From Ruminococcaceae bacterium UBA1865 (lineage in GTDB: Bacteria > Bacillota > Clostridia > Oscillospirales > Acutalibacteraceae), in the NCBI GenBank assembly GCA_002338255.1, contig DDHX01000034.1:15281-21875 (forward strand): a DNA stretch of 6,595 bases, given 5' to 3'. Below the pieces are notes generated by a model. That model had not been told where the DNA came from and did not search any database. It worked only from the letters and a program-made list of their open reading frames with translations. Of this stretch, positions 1 to 6,400 are shown piece after piece. The position numbers were made by a program, and so were the translations under genes. Each line of letters begins with the position of its first letter. Position 1 is the stretch's first letter.

Positions 1-1400
1 TCTATTTTCTGGATACACTCACGGCAAATTTGCTTATCACTTGGGTTCATTCCTTGAACTACGATATCATACTCACTTCGCATTGCTGGTAAACCATCTA
101 TAACAAGGAAGCGGCAAGCATCATCGGGCAGATCGATACCATCATATTTGTTTACAAGGATAGTCAACCCCTTAAATGCACCTTGCTTAAGAGCTGCAAT
201 GCCACTCTCAATGTTCTTCTGATGAGATGATAATACCTGAGTCAAAACCTGATCCGATGCATCCTGCCAGAATCTCAGCCGTTCGAAAGATGGGACAATC
301 ACGACGACATTATACTTCTGAGCAAATGCTATGAGCTGTTGCTTTACGCTATTATCGTCAAGTTGGGCATTAAGGTGTTTTGGGAACAGGATTAATCGCT
401 CACCAATATCATTTGCCTTTTCTGGCGTTATAATATTTAAGGTGTCAGGTTTCTTAAGTCCCATTGCGGAAACGAAAATACTATCGTCCGCGAGCGTGGC
501 ACTCATAAATATCCGTCGTTCGGCCTGATCAAAGCTTGTAATTTTCGAGATTGGTATGCATTTAGGCGTTATTTCAATGCATCGTGTAGAAATGACACAG
601 TTGCAAGTTTTCCAGTTGTCTGCTAAAAGCGGAAGATTAAATAGTATAATCGGGTCATCAGAATAACAGGATTGGCTCAACAAACGACGTGTATCCTCAC
701 AGCATTCCTGCCAAATCCAAAATGGAATTAATTTATTGCTATATTGGTCTGGATTATTTGTAATATCATAAAAGGCTTGGCTGTCCTTTATTACCTGATA
801 TCGACCAAATATTTCAATACATTGAGCATACAAAGGATGATTGGATTCTATTTTTACAGTACATTGCTGCCCAATTGTATCCATGCAGGCATGAACATCA
901 TCCACTATGATGCTACCAATTTGTATATTGCCATTCGAGCGCAACCCAAAGATACTTTTACCATTCACAAGTTTATGAATATTAGCAACGAGAATTGCCT
1001 TCTTGTTTGTGAAAAAGTAGTTGTCTTCCCCCTTTTCAACTCGTGTTCCAGTTTCATCAAATTTATCACATGCGACACGGATACCAAGTTTATCTGCCTC
1101 TGAACAGACCTGAGCCACCAGATAATTGTCGGGAACAATATAGACTGCCGGGCCCTTACCTTCATTTAGGCAACTTTGAAGAATGGTAAGTCCAACAACC
1201 GTTTTACCGCTTCCGGTGTTCATTTTAATTATTATGTTTCTCTTATCGCGTTGAACAAACCACTGTTTCCAAACCTCCGCCTGTACATCACGCGGATAAC
1301 CATAACGCTTATCTTTATTCGGAAGTGCCATAAAAATATCGCGCGGTTCAAGTGACATTTGATTTGCTGAAGATACTAACTTTAAAAAATTAATTGGCAT
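1..1400 (-). CDS. SF2 DEAD/DEAH-type helicase, DinG/XPD-like C-terminal domain (partial, 3' end beyond left edge)
   Basis: ATP-dependent nucleic-acid helicase or translocase. I translated 466 codons without a stop; the last partial codon (GA-) lies at the left edge. Visible motifs: Walker A NTGSGKT (residues 61-67), motif Ia IVPDNYLVAQ (about 88-97), Walker B-type VDDVH (166-170, DDVH instead of DEAH), motif III MSATL (299-303), and a DinG/XPD-type motif V with DGIDLPDDACR (420-430) followed by VIDGLP. The visible end, ICRECIQKI, is where this family leads into motif VI (Q-x-x-GRG-x-R), so the window cuts just before it. Start: ATG at 1400 has only a weak GGA 10 nt upstream; an in-frame GTG at 1409 is possible, and an in-frame TAA lies at 1424-1422. 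GC is intermediate between the two DUF2971-like genes and the ICE helicase. It has its own putative promoter. A defence role is suggested by the neighbourhood but not shown; I cannot assign it to a named system. Confidence 0.88.
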   Translation of the reverse strand, partial: MPINFLKLVSSANQMSLEPRDIFMALPNKDKRYGYPRDVQAEVWKQWFVQRDKRNIIIKMNTGSGKTVVGLTILQSCLNEGKGPAVYIVPDNYLVAQVCSEADKLGIRVACDKFDETGTRVEKGEDNYFFTNKKAILVANIHKLVNGKSIFGLRSNGNIQIGSIIVDDVHACMDTIGQQCTVKIESNHPLYAQCIEIFGRYQVIKDSQAFYDITNNPDQYSNKLIPFWIWQECCEDTRRLLSQSCYSDDPIILFNLPLLADNWKTCNCVISTRCIEITPKCIPISKITSFDQAERRIFMSATLADDSIFVSAMGLKKPDTLNIITPEKANDIGERLILFPKHLNAQLDDNSVKQQLIAFAQKYNVVVIVPSFERLRFWQDASDQVLTQVLSSHQKNIESGIAALKQGAFKGLTILVNKYDGIDLPDDACRFLVIDGLPAMRSEYDIVVQGMNPSDKQICRECIQKI

Positions 1401-1443
1401 ATAAATCACATCCGTGTTAAATTATTCAGATAATAGTTTCAAT

Positions 1444-1456
1444 ATTATTTAATAAT
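1444..1456. repeat. AT-only palindrome at the putative start site of the helicase promoter
   Basis: ATTATTTAATAAT is a perfect inverted repeat with 6-bp arms and a 1-bp centre. It overlaps the end of the -10 box and the expected transcription start, the usual place for a repressor operator. Further ATTAT/ATAAT half-sites follow toward the start codon. In DNA this AT-rich such palindromes also arise by chance, so operator function is only a suggestion. Confidence 0.3.
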
Positions 1457-1482
1457 TGTACTGAAATAGCGCAAATTATCAA
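1455..1482 (-). promoter_or_regulatory. Putative sigma-A promoter for the left helicase gene
   Basis: On the minus strand, TTGATA (1482-1477, 5 of 6 matches to TTGACA) and TACAAT (1460-1455, 5 of 6 to TATAAT) are separated by 16 bp. The expected start near 1449 gives a leader of about 50 nt before the ATG at 1400. This would let the helicase be expressed independently of the two DUF2971-like genes upstream. Confidence 0.55.
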
Positions 1483-1568
1483 AAACGACTTTTCATTGCT
1501 AATTGCTGCTCCCAAAACTTCTGATTATTCCGCTTATCTGTACTTATTTTGCCCGCCCGGTCAACGGC
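1479..1568 (-). pseudogene. Possible coding remnant (29 codons) directly after the DUF2971-like gene
   Basis: Immediately after the TAA of the DUF2971-like gene, the same frame stays open for 29 codons and ends at TGA 1481-1479. It begins AVDRAGKIS and continues DKRNNQKFWEQQLAMKSRF. It has no start codon of its own at its head. It looks protein-like (charged and aromatic residues, less AT-rich at its start than the gene before it). It may be the 3' end of a gene whose 5' part was replaced when the AT-rich DUF2971-like genes arrived, possibly the original upstream neighbour of the helicase. A chance open stretch is the alternative. I do not recognise the peptide. Confidence 0.3.
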
Positions 1569-2282
1569 TTACATAATACTTGATTTTATACTTTCACTAA
1601 CAATCGACTCCTTAATTTTTTTCTCATCTATTCTACTCAGCAGTAATCCTTTTGTTTTTTGGTTAACTTCAGCATTGGCAAATGGAGATAAATATATCTC
1701 ATCAACTAACGATTCAAAATCAATTCTCCTTGAAATCCCATCCACAATGCTTTTACTAAAAAATACTGCCCGTACTTCATTCTCAAAGAAATATGGCTCA
1801 ATTTTAACAAATTCTGTTGCTATATAATTTGATGCCACTCCCTTTATATCTATCCATGGAATTTCGACAGCTTCATTATACATTACTGCGCCAATCAGTA
1901 TGTTTTGACCTAATTGTTCTTTTAATTTTCCAATTGTTGTAACAATGCAAGCCCCTGTATTATCCTTATCATATATTTTCCAAAGTGCAACATTTTCTTT
2001 TTCAAATAATGTCCAGCAAGAAACATATGCCTTACATACATCATTTAAATGGTTTTGTATTTTCTTAGCAACATATAATCCTTTATCAGTTTTGCATTTT
2101 CCTCTATCTATCCGTTTTCTTTCATTATCATCATCAAACAACTCACAATTACGAAAATAAAGTTGTTCCGTATTAATAAAATCCTCTAATTTTTTGTGAG
2201 AAAAATATCTTGCTACTCTAGTGGAACTATCCAATTCTTTCAAATTACTCATATCATTAATTTTTAATATTATGTTATCCAT
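1569..2282 (-). CDS. DUF2971-like protein, 237 aa
   Basis: Complete gene; molecular function unknown. Features in order: RVARYFSHKKLEDFI followed by LYFRNCELFDDDNERK (residues 22-55), matching the DUF2971 N-terminal pattern 'Y-(S/T)-x-x-x-L...l-y-F-x-x-x-x-x-F-(N/D)D-x-x-E'; YVSCWTLFEKENVALWKIYD then NTGACIV (86-114), matching 'vSCfs...n-x-x-x-W-x-x-Y-a-x-x-x-x-G-x-c-I'; VMYNE (133-137); KIEPYFFENEVR (160-171), matching the family's 'K...W-x-y-E-x-E-x-R' block; and EIYLSPFA (195-202). No signal peptide or membrane segment is seen, so it is probably cytosolic. The ATG at 2282 has a GAGGAAAG ribosome site and an in-frame TAG stands upstream. Strongly AT-rich. It lies 161 bp after a second gene of the same layout and before a helicase gene, an arrangement suggesting acquired conflict or defence cargo. 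Family assignment is from memory of the motif pattern. Confidence 0.85.
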   Translation of the reverse strand: MDNIILKINDMSNLKELDSSTRVARYFSHKKLEDFINTEQLYFRNCELFDDDNERKRIDRGKCKTDKGLYVAKKIQNHLNDVCKAYVSCWTLFEKENVALWKIYDKDNTGACIVTTIGKLKEQLGQNILIGAVMYNEAVEIPWIDIKGVASNYIATEFVKIEPYFFENEVRAVFFSKSIVDGISRRIDFESLVDEIYLSPFANAEVNQKTKGLLLSRIDEKKIKESIVSESIKSSIM

Positions 2283-2286
2283 ATTT

Positions 2287-2294
2287 CTTTCCTC
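2287..2294 (-). promoter_or_regulatory. Ribosome binding site of the 237-aa gene
   Basis: GAGGAAAG lies just upstream of ATG 2282, with 7 nt between AGGA and the ATG. It favours this start over the internal ATG at codon 11. Confidence 0.75.
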
Positions 2295-2350
2295 ATTGAG
2301 ATTTGTAATGTTTTTCTATGTTATCAGATCAGCTTCGTATCATTGCTAAG

Positions 2351-2379
2351 AACATATAGGTAATATCTTTTTTTGTAAA
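2351..2379 (-). promoter_or_regulatory. Weak candidate promoter for the 237-aa gene
   Basis: The 160-bp gap 2283-2443 holds no gene. The best promoter-like pair is TTTACA (2379-2374, 5 of 6) with TATGTT (2356-2351, 4 of 6) at a 17-bp spacing. An alternative -10, TATAAA, lies slightly upstream with a poor -35. I see no clear terminator hairpin after the 234-aa gene, so read-through from it is equally possible. Confidence 0.25.
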
Positions 2380-2443
2380 AGCTTTATATTAAGTGCTTAC
2401 GTAATATCGAGGGCCAGATGAAATTAAACACAATCTCGTCTGC

Positions 2444-3148
2444 CTATGTAACGTCAATAACTTCATTTACCATATATGAATTTAATAATTCTTTCGTCGA
2501 GATTATTTTGGAAATTGAAGTAATGTTTCCAATATCTAGCTCCAAGTGATCAGCACCAGTGTGATTTGGAATTGTGAAGCGATATTCTTGCTGATAACTA
2601 TATTCCTTTCTTTTGTGAAAAACAATATTCTCCGTTCCGTTCACAAGCAAACTAATAAAACGACTAGCATCGTTATCATCATAATAATCTACAAAATTGC
2701 TTTTAATTATCAAATTTTTTTCAGTAGCAGCATTTTTTATTCGTCTACAAAATTCATATACATCAGTAATTAGCAATACAGTATCGTCAAAACTAATTAA
2801 CTTCTGTTTTTGTTCTTCAGTAAATCTAAATGTATGATGTTTGTTAGGATTCACTCCAAACATGCAAAACACAAAGTCGTTTTCGTCATTTGTAGCAACT
2901 GCATAATCTTTTAAAACTTCGTGTATTCCCAATTCTTCGTTTTGAAGAATTGCATCATGAACAAATAACTTCCCTTCATTTGGGTCTCCTATAACAATGT
3001 CTTTGCAATTTTTATACATCTTACGATAGACCTTTAAGCTGTTCATATAAAACGAACCGCCTTGCAATTTATTAATTAATTCACGAGATTTAATTTTAAT
3101 TAAAGGAAATCCTTTGAATTGAAATTCATTTTTGACTTTATTAGTCAC
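2444..3148 (-). CDS. DUF2971-like protein, 234 aa, GTG start
   Basis: Complete gene of unknown molecular function. It resembles the downstream 237-aa protein in order and spacing of parts rather than in close identity: IKSRELINKL then FYMNSLKVYRKMYKN (residues 19-47), GDPNEG (54-59), FVFCMFGVN (92-100), DDTVLLITDVYEFCRRI (121-137), VDYYDDND (153-160), KRKEYSYQQEYR (179-190) and ITSISKIIST (209-218). The 12-residue block at 179-190 aligns without gaps to KIEPYFFENEVR of the neighbour, sharing K, Y, E and R. I read this as a divergent DUF2971-type domain, probably cytosolic. The start is fixed: an in-frame TAA immediately precedes the GTG, and AGAGGTG lies at ribosome-binding distance. It follows a good promoter and a leader of roughly 190 nt. 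It is AT-rich, unlike the ICE helicase gene upstream, consistent with transfer. The family call is less secure than for the neighbour. Confidence 0.8.
   Translation of the reverse strand: MTNKVKNEFQFKGFPLIKIKSRELINKLQGGSFYMNSLKVYRKMYKNCKDIVIGDPNEGKLFVHDAILQNEELGIHEVLKDYAVATNDENDFVFCMFGVNPNKHHTFRFTEEQKQKLISFDDTVLLITDVYEFCRRIKNAATEKNLIIKSNFVDYYDDNDASRFISLLVNGTENIVFHKRKEYSYQQEYRFTIPNHTGADHLELDIGNITSISKIISTKELLNSYMVNEVIDVT
3135..3147. repeat. 13-bp direct repeat, copy 1 (at the start of the 234-aa gene)
   Basis: On the minus strand TGACTAATAAAGT covers codons 1-5 of the 234-aa gene. An identical 13-mer in the same orientation and codon phase lies 250 bp upstream at 3385-3397, at the start of the gene fragment there. 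Confidence 0.7.
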
Positions 3149-3153
3149 TTAAG

Positions 3154-3160
3154 CACCTCT
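3154..3160 (-). promoter_or_regulatory. Ribosome binding site that fixes the GTG start
   Basis: AGAGGTG with 5 nt to the GTG at 3148. With the in-frame TAA touching the GTG, this leaves no alternative upstream start. The site sits inside a 7-codon ATG frame (3168-3145) whose TGA overlaps the GTG as GTGA; that mini-frame has no ribosome site of its own. Confidence 0.7.
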
Positions 3161-3183
3161 ATCTTCATGTAGAACATAATAAG

Positions 3184-3354
3184 CTATTTGTATATTGCTA
3201 TGATCTGCTGCCGGACAAGTTTCTCATTGCCATTAAAGGTACTTGCCCCAACTACGAGGTATAGCCATTGTTTTATGCTCTTGGACCTGTATTTCAATTA
3301 TATAAACAGCATAAAGTAATGGACTATATTCTCATGTTTTAATACATTATATCC
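3184..3354 (-). pseudogene. Degraded coding-like stretch in the leader (18 + 37 codons around one TAA)
   Basis: One minus-strand frame is open from 3354 (GYNVLKHENIVHYFMLFI), broken by TAA at 3300-3298, then open for 37 codons to TAG at 3186-3184. The second part includes KSIKQWLYLVVGASTFNG and NEKLVRQQIIAIYK, which read like protein. No start with a ribosome site is present. It could be the tail of an ICE gene displaced by the insertion, or chance. I do not recognise the sequence. Confidence 0.28.
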
Positions 3355-3374
3355 CTAAATTTCTTATAATTCAA
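3346..3374 (-). promoter_or_regulatory. Putative sigma-A promoter for the 234-aa gene
   Basis: TTGAAT (3374-3369, 4 of 6) and a perfect TATAAT (3351-3346) are separated by exactly 17 bp. The expected start near 3339 leaves a leader of about 190 nt before the GTG. The promoter lies within the 19-codon gene fragment, so the duplicated 5' end may now serve as promoter DNA. Confidence 0.55.
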
Positions 3375-3384
3375 TTCTTTTAGC

Positions 3385-3397
3385 ACTTTATTAGTCA
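3385..3397. repeat. 13-bp direct repeat, copy 2 (at the start of the 19-codon fragment)
   Basis: Minus-strand TGACTAATAAAGT, identical to 3135-3147 and in the same phase relative to an ATG/GTG start. Confidence 0.7.
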
Positions 3398-3419
3398 TTA
3401 CTTGAAATATGAATCCAAC

Positions 3420-3429
3420 ATCACCTCCT
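3420..3429 (-). promoter_or_regulatory. Orphan perfect Shine-Dalgarno after the ICE helicase gene
   Basis: AGGAGGTGAT is the full complement of the 16S rRNA 3' tail and lies 14 bp after the helicase stop codon. It should start a gene, but the frames it serves (ATG 3421 or TTG 3418) run only six or seven codons, ending at TAA 3400-3398. It probably belonged to the next ICE backbone gene, which is now missing. A coupled leader peptide for the MTNKV fragment is the alternative. Confidence 0.6.
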
Positions 3430-3442
3430 CCCCATAAAAAGT

Positions 3443-6400
3443 CTAAGCTTCTTCTACTGTATAATCATCTTCCGGTTCACATTTTTCCTCATTTACTTCA
3501 TCCGAAGCATTTTCATCCAGAATAACTTCCTCCTGTTTTTGAAGCTCCTTAAATTCCAAGGTTGTATTGATTTCGCTTTGCCGTGCCGCGAATTCGGCCA
3601 AACGCTGCTCATATTCAAAGGGCTTTGTTATTTCTTTTTTTGCTTCTTCAAGCTGTCGTTCAAAATTCGCAAGCTCACTTTTTTCATCGGCAAGCAGCTT
3701 TGCAATCTGTCCGGCAGCGTTTTCAATGCGGGTAATTGCCCCCAACCCGGACGAACCAAGATCGCCACGATAGGTGTGTGTGCCTTTGAGCGTGAACTTA
3801 AGAGAATCAAAGGCTCCATGCTCCAAGGAGAGAGCCAAGCCACGGTATTCACCTACGGGTAATGGCGTATCTTTGTCCTTCCAGTCATCCAACCGTGATA
3901 AAAGCATCAGGCGTTCACCGGCAGGAACACGCTCGTCAAAAGTCCTTCCGTCAATGGTAATCTTAAATTCCTGCCCCTCAGTATTCCTTAGAAGATCCAG
4001 ATCCGCCCTGATTTTTTCAATGTTGTCCCTGTACCGTGCGATGCTTTCAGGATAATAACCGCTGATGTTGCGTTCAAGGACAGCATGTTCATTCTGCCAG
4101 CTTCCTCGCAGCAGCTTTAAACGGGCAACCTCATTGTCCACCTCCATTTTTTCCGCAAGCATGGGGTTATCGGTGGCAATCGCCTTGACCTCGGCGGCGG
4201 TAAGCACGGTTTCATCCATATCCTCGCAGGAACGAGCGATGCTCTTTCCACTCATAACCTGTGTGATATACCGCAGTTTCTGTTCCTGAATCTGCCACAG
4301 GTACGAATCAAAAGTTCCTTTTGTCACGTACCTGCGGATGCTGACAACCGGATTATCATTGCCCTGACGGAGTATTCTGCCGGAACGCTGCGTTAAATCC
4401 GATGGCTTCCAGGGGCAATCCAAATCACTGGTGCAAATCAGTTTATCCTGCACATTAACACCTGTGCCGAGTTTAGAGGTGCTTCCTAGAATGATACGGA
4501 TTTCACCCTGCCGCACCTTTTCAAACAGGGTATCGCGCTGTGTCTCGGTCTTTGCGTCATGGACAAAAGCAATTTCACTTTCCGGTACGCCTTTTTCCAT
4601 CAGGACGCGTTTGAATTCATCGTACACATTGAATTTTCCGGGCTTTGGTGTGCCGGAATCGCAGAATACAAGCTGCGTCAGCCGTTTTTCCTTTGTTTCC
4701 TCCCATATTGCATAAGCATCTTCAATACACCGGTTCAGCTTGGTGTTCAGATCATTGGGAGCATCCTCATACACAAGGCGGGGATCAATCGCCATCAGCC
4801 GGGCTTCACCGGTAAGCTTTAACATGTTATCTACGCTTGGATCAACCTCACGGCTGCGAATTTTTTCAGCCCGTTCCACAAAGCTGTCCATAATCATCTT
4901 CTGATAAGGAGTCGCTTCCACGGCAATGACAGTCGGCTTGCCGCCCTCTATTTCAGGCGTGGGCAAATCAAGCATATCGGCAGTCTGAATGTCTGCAACC
5001 AGCTTAAACATCGACATCAGTTCGGGAATATTATGAAATTTTGCGAACCGCTGGCGCATCCGGTAGCCGTTCCCCTCCGGCGTAATTTCCAGTGAGGAAA
5101 TGATCTCGCCAAAGTTAGCCGCCCAATTGTCAAAATAGGATAAGCCAATCCGTGCCAGCTCCTGCGGCTGCAAGAACCGCTGCATGACAAACATTTCCGA
5201 CATGGAATTACTGATCGGCGTACCAGTGGCAAACACAACACCTTTGCCGTTGTTGATTTCCTGTAAATACTGGCACTTCATGAGCATGTCGGAAGCCCTC
5301 TGGCTGGATGATTTTCCGATGCCTGCCACATTCCTCATTTTTGTGTAGGTGAAGCAATTCTTAAAATAATGGGCCTCGTCCACCATCATAAAATCAACGC
5401 CGAGCTGCTCAAAGGTCAAAAGATCGTCTTTCTTGAATTCGGCGGCTAACCTGTCAAGCCGGGCACGCAGGTTATTCTGAAAAATTACCATCTGCTTGAT
5501 TGCCCAGTTTTCGCCCTTTTCCTGCTTGATCTGTTCAATGGCAAAGGATATTTGATTGATTTCCTTGTTTAGCTGTTCCTCCTGCCGCCGCTGCGAAATA
5601 GGGATACGCTCAAACTGGCTGTGACCAATGATGATGGCATCATAGTCGTTCATGGCGATCTTGGAAACGAATTTCTTCCGGTTCTGCTTCTCAAAATCCT
5701 TGATGGTCGTTACAAGAATATTGGCGTTCGGGAAGAAACGGTAAAACTCCGTTGCCCATTGGCTGGTCAGAGGATTCGGCACCACATAGACTGGCTTTTT
5801 GATTGTTCCGTTCTGCTTCATATACATTCCCGCGGCAATCAGAGCGGCGGTTTTTCCGGCACCCACTACATGGCCGGCAAGTCCAGTGCCGGAATAGATC
5901 ACACGAGCGGCAAAATTCAGTTGGTGAGGGCGTAACTTTTCCTCACTCGACATACCACGGAAAACAAGGTGGCTTCCGTTATATTCACGGGGCTTGATGG
6001 TGTTGAACCGCTCATTGTAGATTTTAAGCAAAGCTTCCCGGCGCTCGCTGTCGTGCCACAGCCAAGAGGCAAACGCCTCTTTGATCTGGTTCTGTTTGGC
6101 CCGCGCGATCATAGTTTCATTAGCGTTGACAACATACCGAACCTGATCTTTGCCGTTTTTATCTACATAGGGAACCGGGTCGCGCACCGTCACCGACTGA
6201 AGATTCAGAGTGTCCTCATAAATCTGATAAGCGTTGACGCGCTTTGTTCCATAAGTTTGGTTGACCTTGACCGATTCTTTTTCACTAGACTTACTGTTGA
6301 TCCGCCATGCGGTGGTAAATTCCAGATACTCTACGTCGATTCGATTGTTATTTCCGGTATACTCGTCAACTTGCAGGTAGGCGGGCGTGTCAAAAGTTTC

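Larger units (their letters stand above)
3339..3398 (-). pseudogene. 5' fragment of a second copy of the 234-aa gene (19 codons)
   Basis: The short frame MTNKVLKELNYKKFRDIMY ends at TAA. Aligned without gaps to the start of the 234-aa protein it keeps MTNKV, then E, K, F and I at matching positions, with L/F, N/Q and Y/F as similar pairs. The first 13 bases after the initial base are identical. It is therefore most likely the remains of a paralogous gene or of a duplication, cut off after 19 codons. Its ATG overlaps the TAA of a 7-codon frame starting at 3421 (TAATG), which follows a perfect Shine-Dalgarno, so it could be translated by coupling. Confidence 0.5.

Noticed and set aside
331..1165. 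Short open frames on both strands inside the left helicase gene (331-528 +, 744-1103 +, 965-1165 -)
   Set aside because: They overlap a continuous 466-codon helicase frame with ordered motifs and have no recognisable domains; they are shadows.
1..1400. Assignment of the left helicase as HamB of a Hachiman system
   Set aside because: The adjacent small proteins match a DUF2971-like pattern rather than DUF1837 (HamA), and the helicase's motif V is of the DinG/XPD type.
2393..3156. GTGCTTA motif near 2393 and again, inverted, near 3150-3156 as possible recombination sites
   Set aside because: Seven bases only, in AT-rich DNA; likely chance.
1401..3442. CRISPR array, tRNA, insertion sequence ends or strong intrinsic terminators in the intergenic regions
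   Set aside because: No regularly spaced repeats, cloverleaf, transposase fragment or GC-rich hairpin with a T-run was found by eye.
3539..5997. Multiple plus-strand frames of 68-107 codons and minus-strand off-frame stretches within the ICE helicase gene
   Set aside because: All lie opposite or out of frame to an intact, motif-rich helicase and encode low-similarity sequence without domains.
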